DNA of 32,232 nucleotides from Lutibacter sp. GTDB lineage: Bacteria > Bacteroidota > Bacteroidia > Flavobacteriales > Flavobacteriaceae. The stretch spans positions 1 to 32,232 of the forward strand of contig JAKIVA010000035.1 in NCBI GenBank assembly GCA_021647265.1. The letters are read 5' to 3'. This document shows positions 15,742-23,773 of the stretch, piece by piece. The notes beneath the pieces were generated by a model. The model saw only the letters and a program-made list of their open reading frames with translations, was not told where the DNA came from and made no database searches. A program made the translations under genes and the position numbers. Every line of letters starts with the position of its first letter. Position 1 is the stretch's first letter.

Positions 15742-17319
15742 ATGAATAAACTTGATTATGATTATGTGGTAATTGGTAGTGGTTTTGGAGGTTCAGTAAG
15801 CGCTCTTCGATTGGCCGAAAAAGGATATAAAGTTTTAGTTATTGAAAAAGGAAAATGGTTTAAATCAAATGACTTCCCAAAAACTAATTGGCAGCTAAAA
15901 AAATGGATTTGGGAACCTAAATTAGGGTTAAAAGGGTTTTTTAAAATGACGTTTTTAAATCATGTAACCATCTTATCAGGTGTTGGTGTTGGAGGAGGTT
16001 CTTTAACGTATGCTAATACATTGCCTATTCCTAAAAAGCAATTTTTTAATTCTGGTAGTTGGGCAAGTTTAAATAATTGGGAAACAACGTTAAATTCGTT
16101 TTATAAAATTGCATATAAAATGTTAGGGGCAACAGTAAATCCAACATTATTTGAAGCAGATAAATCACTAAAACGTATTGCTAAGGAAATTAACAAAGAA
16201 TCTAAATTTGAACCAGCCAAAGTAGCTGTTTATTTTGGAGAAGAAGGTATTAAAGTTAACGATCCTTATTTCAAAGGAAGAGGACCTAGTAGAACAGGGT
16301 GTATTTTTTGTGGAGCGTGTATGACTGGTTGTAGGCACAATGCAAAAAATACGCTAGATAAAAATTATTTATATTTTGCTCAAAAGTTAGGTGTGAAAAT
16401 TATTGCCGAAAAAGAAGTATTCAATGTAACAACTATTGGTGAAAATGAAGGGAGTAATGGTTATAAAATTGAATATAAATCAAGTATTGGTAAAATAGAA
16501 AAAAGAAGTGTAACTAGTAAGGGAGTCATTTTTTCTGGAGGTGTTTTAGGAACCGTTCCTTTATTATTAAAATTAAAAGAAAAATCGTTACCAAAGTTGT
16601 CAAATTGTACAGGTAAAAATGTGAGAACTAATAATGAATCATTATTATTAGTAACTTCAATAAATAAAAAAAGTAAAGATTACTCAAAAGGGATTGCCAT
16701 AGGATCTGTTTTACATCCCGATGAAAATAGTCATTTAGAACCAGTTAGATATGGTAAAGGTTCTAGTTTTTTTAGAGTATTAACAATGCCCTATGTACCA
16801 CATAAATATTTGTTTGGAAGAATACTGGGTGTTGTAAGTTTACTTTTTAAGTACCCAATAAAGTTGTTAAAAACAATTTTAGTAAGTAACTATGCGCAAA
16901 AAACTACGGTATTACTATTTATGCAAACGTTAGATAGTACATTACAGATAAAATTAGGGAAATTCACTAAAATAAAAACAGCAAAAGAACACGGTAAAGT
17001 TCCAAGTGCTTTTATTCCTAAAGCTATTTCATTGGGAAGAAAGTATGGTAAATTAGTAAACGGAATTATTTATGCAAATTTAACAGATGTTTTATTAGGA
17101 ACGCCAACAACAGCACATATTTTAGGGGGAGCAGTTATGGGGAAAAATAGTACAGTTGGTGTAATTGATAAAAATTGTAATGTATTTGGGTATAAAAATA
17201 TGCTCGTTTGTGATGGTTCAATGATATCAGCAAATCCAGGAGTTAACCCATCTCTTACTATTACAGCAATAACAGAATATGCTATGAGTAAAATTCCTAA
17301 TAAAAATAATAAAGAATAA
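15742..17319 (+). CDS. GMC family oxidoreductase (cholesterol oxidase-like) with CxxCxxCxxxC motif
   Basis: The protein has 525 residues. It opens with an FAD-binding Rossmann fold (VVIGSGFGGSVSALRLAEKG, 9-28) and a SGVGVGGGSLTYAN flavin loop (79-92). The C-terminal end, CDGSMISANPGVNPSLTITA, is the second flavin-contacting segment of GMC oxidoreductases. The overall pattern is nearest to bacterial cholesterol oxidase-like proteins, but the substrate is unknown. Cysteines 187, 190, 193 and 197 (CIFCGACMTGC) form a CxxCxxCxxxC motif, as in 4Fe-4S ferredoxins, followed by RHNAKNTL. The iodotyrosine-deiodinase-like gene begins 15 bp downstream, so the two are likely co-transcribed. There is no signal peptide, so it is cytoplasmic. 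Confidence 0.88.
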   Translation: MNKLDYDYVVIGSGFGGSVSALRLAEKGYKVLVIEKGKWFKSNDFPKTNWQLKKWIWEPKLGLKGFFKMTFLNHVTILSGVGVGGGSLTYANTLPIPKKQFFNSGSWASLNNWETTLNSFYKIAYKMLGATVNPTLFEADKSLKRIAKEINKESKFEPAKVAVYFGEEGIKVNDPYFKGRGPSRTGCIFCGACMTGCRHNAKNTLDKNYLYFAQKLGVKIIAEKEVFNVTTIGENEGSNGYKIEYKSSIGKIEKRSVTSKGVIFSGGVLGTVPLLLKLKEKSLPKLSNCTGKNVRTNNESLLLVTSINKKSKDYSKGIAIGSVLHPDENSHLEPVRYGKGSSFFRVLTMPYVPHKYLFGRILGVVSLLFKYPIKLLKTILVSNYAQKTTVLLFMQTLDSTLQIKLGKFTKIKTAKEHGKVPSAFIPKAISLGRKYGKLVNGIIYANLTDVLLGTPTTAHILGGAVMGKNSTVGVIDKNCNVFGYKNMLVCDGSMISANPGVNPSLTITAITEYAMSKIPNKNNKE

Positions 17320-17334
17320 AAAGTAAATAGAGTC

Positions 17335-18036
17335 ATGCCTAATGAAATAAAAAAAGAAGAGTATATTATAGTTGATGGGTTTAAGCATATTAAATATACG
17401 CAAGAACACTATACCAATGAAGAAATAATCAATAGATCAAAAAAATATTATAACTATTTTAATAAGCGAAGATCAATACGCCATTTTTCAGATAAGGAAG
17501 TGCCTATAGAGGTTATTGAAAATATTATAAAAACAGCCTCTACAGCTCCATCAGGGGCAAATAAACAACCTTGGACTTTTTGTGTTGTTAAAAATAAAGC
17601 CTTAAAAAAGAAAATTAGAATTGCTGCTGAAGAAGAAGAAAAGAAAAGCTATGAAGCTAGAATGAGTGATGAATGGTTAGAAGATTTAAAACACTTAGGA
17701 ACGGATGCTAATAAACCTTTTTTAGAAATTGCACCCTACTTAATAGTTGTTTTTAAAAGACCGTTTGAATATGATAACGAAGGAAATAAACATCAAAATT
17801 ATTATGTCAAAGAATCTGTTGGTTTAGCGTGTGGGTTTTTAATTTCAGCAATTCACAATGCCGGTTTAGCAACCTTAACGCATACACCTAGTCCAATGCG
17901 TTTTTTAGAAAAAATATTAGAAAGACCAGATAACGAAAGAGCATTTTTATTATTGCCTGTAGGTTTTATTGCCGAAAAAACCTATGTTCCTAATATACGA
18001 AGAAAACCTCTTAATAAAGTAATGAAAATATACTAA
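17335..18036 (+). CDS. Nitroreductase-superfamily protein, iodotyrosine deiodinase (IYD)-like
   Basis: The protein has 233 residues, with an FMN-dependent nitroreductase fold: RRSIRHFS at 45-52 (phosphate-binding arginines) and APSGANKQPW at 71-80. The lid region EEEEKKSYEARM...WLEDLKHL aligns with vertebrate iodotyrosine deiodinase. All three residues that bind the zwitterion of (halo)tyrosine are kept: Glu102, Tyr106 and Lys127, at the same spacing as human Glu157, Tyr161 and Lys182. The late THTPSP and LLPVGF...VPNIRRKPL blocks also match. IYD enzymes reductively remove iodide or bromide from tyrosines. Unlike the animal enzyme there is no membrane anchor. It follows the GMC oxidoreductase by 15 bp. 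The IYD assignment is strong by sequence; the natural substrate is inferred. Confidence 0.9.
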   Translation: MPNEIKKEEYIIVDGFKHIKYTQEHYTNEEIINRSKKYYNYFNKRRSIRHFSDKEVPIEVIENIIKTASTAPSGANKQPWTFCVVKNKALKKKIRIAAEEEEKKSYEARMSDEWLEDLKHLGTDANKPFLEIAPYLIVVFKRPFEYDNEGNKHQNYYVKESVGLACGFLISAIHNAGLATLTHTPSPMRFLEKILERPDNERAFLLLPVGFIAEKTYVPNIRRKPLNKVMKIY

Positions 18037-18122
18037 ACAATTTTTACGAGTTATTTAATTAAAACAATAAAATAATGAATGTTAATACGAATTATAATAG
18101 CTGATAATACTTGTATATTTTG

Positions 18123-18130
18123 TATGTTTG
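18123..18130 (+). promoter_or_regulatory. Putative -7 promoter element for the KAS III gene
   Basis: TATGTTTG fits TAnnTTTG and lies 22 nt before the ATG at 18153. No clear -33 box is seen, but the 116-bp gap after the IYD-like gene makes a separate promoter plausible. Confidence 0.35.
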
Positions 18131-18152
18131 AAATAAATTTTAAAATTGTAGT

Positions 18153-19160
18153 ATGTATAATTCAAAAATAACAGGGCTAGGCTATTATGTTCCTGATAAC
18201 GTTGTTACAAATGATGATTTATCCAAACTAATGGATACAAATGATGCTTGGATTCAGGAAAGAACGGGTATTAAAGAAAGAAGGTGGATAAAAGAAGGTA
18301 GTGAAGATACTTCTGCTGTTATGGGTGCCAAAGCATCTCGAATAGCTATTGAAAGGGCTGGGTTAACAAAAGATGATATAGATTTTATAGTTTTTGCAAC
18401 ACTAAGTCCAGATTATTATTTTCCTGGATGTGGAGTTCAATTGCAAGATATGTTAGATATGAGAACTGTTGGTGCATTGGATGTTAGAAATCAATGTTCA
18501 GGATTTATTTACGCAATGTCAGTAGCTGATCAGTTTATAAAAACAGGAATGTATAAAAACGTATTGGTGGTTGGTGCAGAATACCATTCAGGTGGCTTAG
18601 ATAAAACCACCAGAGGTAGAGGAGTCTCAGTAATTTTTGGTGATGGAGCAGGAGCAGCAGTGCTTTCAAGAACTGAGGATAATACGAAAGGAATTTTATC
18701 AACTCACTTACATTCAGAAGGAAAACATGCGGAAGAATTAACGGTATTAGCACCAAGTATTAAGCATTGGGTTCCTGAGATTGTTGCAGCCAATGATAAA
18801 AATGATGAAAGTTATTTTCCACACATGAACGGAACATTTGTTTTTAAACACGCAGTTGTTCGTTTTTCTGAAGCAATAATGGAAGGATTAAAATCTAACA
18901 ATTTAGAAGTAACAGATATAAACATGTTAATTCCTCATCAAGCAAATTTGAGAATATCTCAATTTGTTCAGCGAAAATTTAAATTAGCTGATGATCAGGT
19001 TTATAATAATATTATGAAGTATGGTAATACTACAGCAGCCTCTATTATAATAGCTCTTACAGAAGCATGGGAAGAGGGAAAAATTAAAGAAGATGATTTA
19101 GTTATTTTGGCAGCTTTTGGAAGTGGATTTACTTGGGGAAGTGTTATTATTAGATGGTAA
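18153..19160 (+). CDS. Beta-ketoacyl-ACP synthase III family protein (FabH-like)
   Basis: The protein has 335 residues, slightly longer than typical FabH (about 317). The thiolase-fold triad is complete: Cys115 in RNQCSGFIYA, His262 in IPHQANLRI and Asn292 in YGNTTAAS. The closing GSGFTWGSVIIRW matches the FabH C-terminus. KAS III enzymes condense an acyl-CoA starter with malonyl-ACP to start fatty acid synthesis, or prime related lipid and secondary-metabolite pathways. It stands apart from rpmF, plsX and fab genes, so it may be a second paralogue with a special starter. A strong intrinsic terminator follows at 19181-19216. The family is certain; use as the housekeeping fabH is uncertain. 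Confidence 0.92.
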   Translation: MYNSKITGLGYYVPDNVVTNDDLSKLMDTNDAWIQERTGIKERRWIKEGSEDTSAVMGAKASRIAIERAGLTKDDIDFIVFATLSPDYYFPGCGVQLQDMLDMRTVGALDVRNQCSGFIYAMSVADQFIKTGMYKNVLVVGAEYHSGGLDKTTRGRGVSVIFGDGAGAAVLSRTEDNTKGILSTHLHSEGKHAEELTVLAPSIKHWVPEIVAANDKNDESYFPHMNGTFVFKHAVVRFSEAIMEGLKSNNLEVTDINMLIPHQANLRISQFVQRKFKLADDQVYNNIMKYGNTTAASIIIALTEAWEEGKIKEDDLVILAAFGSGFTWGSVIIRW

Positions 19161-19180
19161 AACTGGATATCTAAAAAAAT

Positions 19181-19216
19181 AAAAAGCCTCAAAAATGCAA
19201 GTTTAGAGGCTTTTTT
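19181..19216 (+). terminator. Intrinsic terminator after the KAS III gene
   Basis: AAAAAGCCTC (19181-19190) pairs with GAGGCTTTTT (19206-19215) around a 15-nt loop and ends in a T-run. It lies 20 bp after the stop codon. Confidence 0.88.
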
Positions 19217-19279
19217 AAGGAATATTTTGATTGATTAATTCAAATAATTATCAAAGTATATCCTTTTTAATATTTTATT

Positions 19280-19408
19280 TTAAGTAAATTTGTGTTGTAT
19301 TGAATTAGAATAGCGTCTTCTGTTATTCCAGTTAATACGTGTTGAGGAGATTAATAATTCGAAATAAGTGTAGCCTATTTTATTATTTTGTATGTTTAGA
19401 GATTTCAT
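19280..19408 (-). CDS. Possible 42-aa small ORF
   Basis: Within the otherwise empty 19217-19500 stretch, an ATG at 19408 opens 42 codons on the minus strand. They read MKSLNIQNNKIGYTYFELLI, then SSTRINWNNRRRYSNSIQHK and FT. The protein would be basic and polar, with no signal peptide, motif or recognised family. It lies convergent to the KAS III terminator and divergent from the CoA-binding gene. Coding status is unproven; the rest of the stretch holds only promoter-like AT-rich DNA. Confidence 0.3.
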   Translation of the reverse strand: MKSLNIQNNKIGYTYFELLISSTRINWNNRRRYSNSIQHKFT

Positions 19409-19500
19409 AATTTTATTTTATAATGTTAGCTTTCTACTTAATAGACTCTAAAAGGATTGTTGTGTTACACGGTTTAACATACTTTAACTAATTTTAACAG

Positions 19501-19863
19501 ATGAATAAAAAAACGTTAGTGTTAGGAGCCTCGGTTAACCCTAATAGATATTCATACATTGCAATCGAAAGGCTTATTGAAAATAAGTATGAAGTAAGAG
19601 CTGTAGGAAGAAGAGAAGGGAATATAAATGGTGTTAATATTTATAAAACTAAGAAAATATTTAAGAATATTGATACCGTAAGTTTATATTTAGGAGCAAA
19701 AAATCAAGTTGAATATTACGATTATATATTGAAATTAAATCCTAAACGTGTTTTATTTAATCCAGGAACAGAAAATGGTGAGTTGGAAGAAATACTTTCT
19801 CAACATAATATAGCTTTTGAAAGAGCCTGTACCTTGGTATTATTGAGTGTAGGAGCATATTAA
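19501..19863 (+). CDS. CoA-binding domain protein (YccU-like)
   Basis: The protein has 120 residues and is a single Rossmann-type CoA-binding domain. The opening KTLVLGASVNPNRYSYIAIE is the nucleotide-binding loop. EVRAVGRREGNINGVNIY and FNPGTENGELEEIL are the later strands seen in YccU-like proteins and in succinyl-CoA synthetase alpha. It probably binds CoA or a related cofactor in the cytoplasm; no enzymatic role is known. It stands alone, convergent with the cbpM-like gene across an AT-rich hairpin. Confidence 0.88.
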   Translation: MNKKTLVLGASVNPNRYSYIAIERLIENKYEVRAVGRREGNINGVNIYKTKKIFKNIDTVSLYLGAKNQVEYYDYILKLNPKRVLFNPGTENGELEEILSQHNIAFERACTLVLLSVGAY

Positions 19864-19869
19864 CTTGCG

Positions 19870-19898
19870 ATATTTTTACAATAAAAAAGTAAAAATAT
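19870..19898. terminator. AT-rich bidirectional hairpin between convergent genes
   Basis: ATATTTTTAC (19870-19879) pairs perfectly with GTAAAAATAT (19889-19898) around an A-rich 9-nt loop. It lies between the CoA-binding gene and the end of the cbpM-like gene, overlapping the last base of its stop codon, and could terminate both strands. The stem is mostly A-T, so it is weak. Confidence 0.5.
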
Positions 19899-20179
19899 TA
19901 GTATAATCTGTTTTTTGTGGCGATTAACTCATTTTGTAAATCTTCAATTTTTTGTAGTAAGTTAAAAACAATATCTATCCCTTCTATATTTACATTTAAA
20001 TCATAATGCATTCGTATCATTTTTTCAATATCCATTATTTTATCTTGGTGAATACAGGGAGTGCGCTCAATAGTTAAAATTTCAATCAACCCTATTTCAT
20101 TTAAATCACTAAAAAACGACATTTTAACTTTGTAAAAAGCACACAATTTATCGAGTGTTATAAAGTCTTCTGTAATCAT
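19898..20179 (-). CDS. cbpM: Chaperone modulator CbpM-like (MerR-type helix) protein
   Basis: The protein has 93 residues, with a MerR-like N-terminal helix-turn segment (ITLDKLCAFYKVKMSFFSDL) and a C-terminal coiled-coil stretch (about 62-93). CbpM proteins bind the J-domain of CbpA and block its interaction with DnaK. The start codon overlaps the DnaJ-like gene's stop by 4 bp (ATGA), so the pair is translationally coupled, which supports the CbpA/CbpM reading. The assignment rests largely on this pairing and on size. Confidence 0.8.
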   Translation of the reverse strand: MITEDFITLDKLCAFYKVKMSFFSDLNEIGLIEILTIERTPCIHQDKIMDIEKMIRMHYDLNVNIEGIDIVFNLLQKIEDLQNELIATKNRLY

Positions 20180-21066
20180 GATGTTCTTAATTTTGAAAGT
20201 TCTGTAAATAATTCTTTTTCTCTTTTTGTTAAATTGGTTGGAATTTTTATTTGATAAGTTATATACAAATCGCCAAAAGAGCCTTCTTTTTTATAAATAG
20301 GAAACCCTTTTCCTTTCAGTTTTACTTTTGTTCCATTTTGGGTTTCAGGTTTTACTTTGAGTTTTACTTTTCCATCAAAAGTATCAACAGTTACTTCTCC
20401 TCCTAATACAGCTTTATATAAATCTAAATCTACGGTTAAATGTAAATTATGGTTATCTAGCTTAAATTTTGTGCTATTTTTAATCACAAATTTAATATGT
20501 AAATCTCCTTTTGGCCCACCGTTTACACCTTGACCTCCATGTCCTTTAATTTTAATAATTTGACCATTTTTTACCCCGGCTGGTATGGTAAGTCTAATAT
20601 TTTTACCATTGACAGTTAAAGTTCGCTTATGGGTTTTATAAACGTCTTTTAATTCTAAGTGTAATTCAGCGTTATAGTCTTGCCCTCTAAATTTTACAGA
20701 GCTATAAGTTCTTCTAGAGGAACCCCCTCCAAACATAGATTCAAAGAAATCTGAATAATCACTATCTGAAAAGTTGCTATAGGCGTTTTGTTGTGAACTC
20801 CTCTGGTATTGTTGTTTTTGTGCCTTTTCAAAATGTTCAGCATGTTCCCAGTCTTTCCCATATTTGTCATATTTTTTACGGTTTTCTTTATGGCTTAAAA
20901 CTTCGTTAGCTTCATTAACAGCTTTGAATTTTTTTTCAGCTTCTTTGTTGTTTGGGTTTAAATCAGGATGGTATTTTCTTGCTAGTTTTCTATACGCTTT
21001 CTTTATTTCGTTTTCGGTTGCATTTTTTTGTAAACCTAATATTTTATAATAATCTATAAAAGCCAT
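20176..21066 (-). CDS. cbpA: DnaJ C-terminal domain protein, CbpA-type co-chaperone
   Basis: The protein has 296 residues. The J-domain occupies about 1-70, with the HPD motif at 33-35 that stimulates DnaK ATPase. A linker rich in Ser, Gln and Tyr follows (about 75-125). The two beta-sandwich substrate-binding domains run to the end (IRLTIPAGVKNGQIIKIKGHG, then VKLKVKPETQNGTKVKLKGKG). The cysteine-rich zinc domain of true DnaJ is absent, which marks it as CbpA-type. It delivers unfolded clients to DnaK in the cytoplasm and is coupled to the cbpM-like gene by a 4-bp overlap. Confidence 0.92.
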   Translation of the reverse strand: MAFIDYYKILGLQKNATENEIKKAYRKLARKYHPDLNPNNKEAEKKFKAVNEANEVLSHKENRKKYDKYGKDWEHAEHFEKAQKQQYQRSSQQNAYSNFSDSDYSDFFESMFGGGSSRRTYSSVKFRGQDYNAELHLELKDVYKTHKRTLTVNGKNIRLTIPAGVKNGQIIKIKGHGGQGVNGGPKGDLHIKFVIKNSTKFKLDNHNLHLTVDLDLYKAVLGGEVTVDTFDGKVKLKVKPETQNGTKVKLKGKGFPIYKKEGSFGDLYITYQIKIPTNLTKREKELFTELSKLRTS

Positions 21067-21304
21067 TTTAGTATGTATCTATAATTTATTTATAATAATT
21101 TTTAATAAGAAATGAATCGAAAGTTACGAATTAAATTTCGTTTTATGAATGCTGTTAAATCTTAAATTTTTGCAAAAAAAATTGTTATAATAAGGTCGTT
21201 CTGTGTAGTTGCTTTTGTATTGTAGTTTGCTTGCTATTAGAATTAAAGGGTTCAATAATTTTTAAAATATACAGGCAATCTTCTATAAATTGACATTTTC
21301 AATG

Positions 21305-21835
21305 TTAAGAACAATCATATTTGCTTAATGTATAAAGTAATAATTTTTCATTCTCATTAGGGAGTTTTGTTATTTTATCAAATTTAAGACCTAGTTTCAG
21401 TAGTAGTTTTTGAGAACGGAAATTCTTTTTTGTAGTAATTGCATTAATTCTAGAAATATTAAACTCTTCAAATGCTATTTTAATAAGTTTGTTTGCTGAT
21501 TCAAAAGCAAATCCATTATTTTCATACTTTGGAAGAAAGGCAAACCCAATGTCTATACCATCTATACCTTCTCTATCATAGAGGCCACAAGTACCTATTT
21601 TTATATTACCTGATTTTTTAATAACGGTATAGTTGGCATAGCCTAATTTTTTCAATTGAGGGAGCATTTTATTTCGAATATAATTCGTAGCCTCTTCAAT
21701 TGAATGAACATTTCTATCTCCAATATATTTAATCCATTTGGGAGTATTTAGTAGTTCTAAAATAAATTCAGCATCTTTTTTAGAAGTAGGTTCAAGTAGT
21801 AACCTTTCTGTTTTAAAAGATTTATAGGTATTCAT
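21305..21835 (-). CDS. GNAT N-acetyltransferase (RimJ/RimL-like)
   Basis: The protein has 176 residues. It begins with the FKTERLLLEP strand of the RimJ/RimL branch, and the acetyl-CoA site spans GIDIGFAFLPKYENNGFAFESA (a G-x-x-F-x-S version of the usual R/Q-x-x-G-x-A loop) followed by the INAITTKKNFRSQKLLLKLG segment. It acetylates an amine or protein N-terminus; the target is unknown. It is the last gene of the pyrR-rnz run, starting 2 nt after the methyltransferase stop. The 21067-21304 stretch downstream holds nothing recognisable beyond AT-rich DNA. Confidence 0.9.
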   Translation of the reverse strand: MNTYKSFKTERLLLEPTSKKDAEFILELLNTPKWIKYIGDRNVHSIEEATNYIRNKMLPQLKKLGYANYTVIKKSGNIKIGTCGLYDREGIDGIDIGFAFLPKYENNGFAFESANKLIKIAFEEFNISRINAITTKKNFRSQKLLLKLGLKFDKITKLPNENEKLLLYTLSKYDCS

Positions 21836-21837
21836 AA

Positions 21838-22464
21838 CTAAAGAGGTACTTTTTTACAAATCATTAAGAACAAAGGATATTTTTTAACCGTTGAATTTAT
21901 TTTTTTTTCAATCACGTGGCATATTTTGTAATATTCTATTTTAAATCCGTTCTTTGTTAAGAGTTCAGATAATTGATTTTTATCAAAACCGTTATGACCT
22001 TCGAAACTAGGGATATTTGCATGAAAAGAGCCATCTTCTTGAACTAGATCTGCAATACATAAATATCCATCAGTTTTTATGAGTGAATGAAATATTTTAA
22101 CAACTTTGTTTAAGTCGAGTATGTGATGAAGCGTCATTAGCATATAAACAACATTAAACTTTCCAATGTTTAAGTCTTCTTTTAGCAAATCAATTAAAAG
22201 AGGTTTAAAATTTGTGAGCGATTGTTTTTCAATTTTATCTTTTAAAACATCAATCATTCCTTTTGAATTGTCAGCAAGTGTAATAGTTTTAAAAGCATCT
22301 TTTAATTGATAGCTCAATAATCCTGTTCCACAACCAAATTCTAAAGCATTCCAAGTTGATTTGGGTTGAATGAAATTTTGAATTTCTTTTGCGAAAATTT
22401 CGGCTCTCTTTACTTTCATTGGGTCATTATCCCAATTTTTGGCTTGTTTATCAAAATGTTGCAT
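21838..22464 (-). CDS. Class I SAM-dependent methyltransferase
   Basis: From the chosen start the protein has 208 residues (MQHFDKQAKNWDNDPMKVKR). Motif I, ALEFGCGTGLLSYQL, binds S-adenosylmethionine; the acidic residue ending the second strand is in TLADNS, and VVYMLMTLHHI is motif post-II/IV. The substrate is unknown; UbiE-like small-molecule methyltransferases look similar. An upstream in-frame ATG at 22497 would add 11 residues and overlap rnz by 14 bp. I prefer 22464 because homologues usually begin close to the 'FDxxAxxWD' motif. It is followed directly by the GNAT gene. Confidence 0.88.
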   Translation of the reverse strand: MQHFDKQAKNWDNDPMKVKRAEIFAKEIQNFIQPKSTWNALEFGCGTGLLSYQLKDAFKTITLADNSKGMIDVLKDKIEKQSLTNFKPLLIDLLKEDLNIGKFNVVYMLMTLHHILDLNKVVKIFHSLIKTDGYLCIADLVQEDGSFHANIPSFEGHNGFDKNQLSELLTKNGFKIEYYKICHVIEKKINSTVKKYPLFLMICKKVPL

Positions 22465-22483
22465 AATATTATAAAAGTATAAT

Positions 22484-23401
22484 TTATATAATTTCAAATG
22501 TTTTACCTTCTTCAGCTAAAATAGTATTTGAGAAAATAGTTTTAGATTCCTGTAAAAAAAGGTCTTTATTTTTGTAGCGACTGCTAAAGTGACCAATTAT
22601 TAATTGTTTTACTTGTGCTTGTTTGGCAATGATTGCAGCCTGCTCAGCAGTTGAATGCTTAGTTGTTTTTGCTAATTCTTCTTTATCTTTTAAAAAAGTG
22701 GTCTCGTGATATAAGCAATTAACTTTTTTTATAATAGGTAAAATTTCAGGAAAATAGGAGGTGTCACTGCAAAAAGCATAACTTTTTGGTTGTTCAGGAG
22801 CTAAGGTTAAATTTTTATTTTTTATGACCTCACCATTTAGGAGTGTATAATCTTTTCCTATTTTAAGGTTCTGATAGTCACAAATTTGAATTTCAGGGTA
22901 CTTGTTTATTGCATGCATGTTTAATTTACGTTCACCCAATTTTTCTTTAAACAAGAAACCATTAGTATATATTCTGTGATTTAGAGGAATTGTATGAACC
23001 TCAACTTTTGAATCTTCAAAAATTAGTTTACTTTTTAAAGAAGTTAATTCGTGAAAGTAAAGAGGGTAATTTGTCCAAGAATTAGAAAGTTTTAGTTGTA
23101 ATGTAATAATTTCTTTCAATCCTTTTGGAGCATAAATATGCAATTCTGTCTCACGATTTAACAATCTAAATGTTGAAATTAAACCAACTAAGCCAAAAAA
23201 ATGATCTCCATGTAAATGTGAAATAAAAATGTGTTTTATCTTAGAAAATTTAATACTGTATTTTCTAAGTTGTACCTGAGTTCCTTCTCCACAATCAATT
23301 AAAAAATTATGATTCTTAATTTCTAAAAATTGAGCTGTTGGATGTGCGTTTACTCTTGGTGTAGCAGAATGGCAACCTAAAATTGTGAGTTTTAAACTCA
23401 T
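22484..23401 (-). CDS. rnz: Ribonuclease Z
   Basis: The protein has 305 residues and is the tRNA 3'-processing endonuclease, a metallo-beta-lactamase fold enzyme. The first zinc motif HLHGDH is at 62-67 (preceded by FIS). Downstream are CSDTSYFPE, LYHETTF, the HSTAEQAAIIAKQA block and GHFSSRY, which supply the remaining zinc ligands and the conserved RNase Z signature. It removes the 3' trailer of tRNA precursors. The start overlaps the T9SS-domain protein stop by 4 bp (ATGA). Confidence 0.95.
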   Translation of the reverse strand: MSLKLTILGCHSATPRVNAHPTAQFLEIKNHNFLIDCGEGTQVQLRKYSIKFSKIKHIFISHLHGDHFFGLVGLISTFRLLNRETELHIYAPKGLKEIITLQLKLSNSWTNYPLYFHELTSLKSKLIFEDSKVEVHTIPLNHRIYTNGFLFKEKLGERKLNMHAINKYPEIQICDYQNLKIGKDYTLLNGEVIKNKNLTLAPEQPKSYAFCSDTSYFPEILPIIKKVNCLYHETTFLKDKEELAKTTKHSTAEQAAIIAKQAQVKQLIIGHFSSRYKNKDLFLQESKTIFSNTILAEEGKTFEII

Positions 23402-23760
23402 CTAATAATTAATCTTTTTGAAATAATTTCTCTTTCGGTTTGAAGTGTGTAAATATACATGCCTTTAGTTAAATTAGCACGGTTAAAAGGTATTGTGTTG
23501 TAACCTATTTTACTGTTAATTTGTTCAAGATACACTGTTTTTCCTAACAAATTTTTCAAACTAAATTCAATTAGTTGATTTTTAGTAGAACGAAAATTAA
23601 TTCTAGTTGTTGATCTAAATGGATTTGGGTATGCAGAAACTGATGATAGTGTTGGCAACGGTTCATTTTTAGAAACAACAACACTACTTTTTCCATTTTG
23701 CTGTGCAAAAGAAAAAGAAAAAATTAATAAAAAAGTAATTAAAAGTAGTTTTTTCATCAA
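23398..23760 (-). CDS. Tiny protein made of a T9SS type A sorting domain
   Basis: The protein has 120 residues: a signal peptide (about 1-19, ending SFAQ), a short linker of about 20 residues, then a T9SS type A C-terminal sorting domain (YPNPF at about 44-48 to the end, with GKTVYLEQI, NLTKGMYIYTLQTE and SKRLIIR). There is essentially no cargo domain between signal and sorting domain. Sorting domains direct proteins through the type IX secretion system to the cell surface. It overlaps rnz by 4 bp and lies 13 bp from the 110-aa gene. The family is confident; the purpose of a cargo-less sorting domain is not known. Confidence 0.88.
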   Translation of the reverse strand: MMKKLLLITFLLIFSFSFAQQNGKSSVVVSKNEPLPTLSSVSAYPNPFRSTTRINFRSTKNQLIEFSLKNLLGKTVYLEQINSKIGYNTIPFNRANLTKGMYIYTLQTEREIISKRLIIR

Positions 23761-23773
23761 TAAGCAAATTGTT

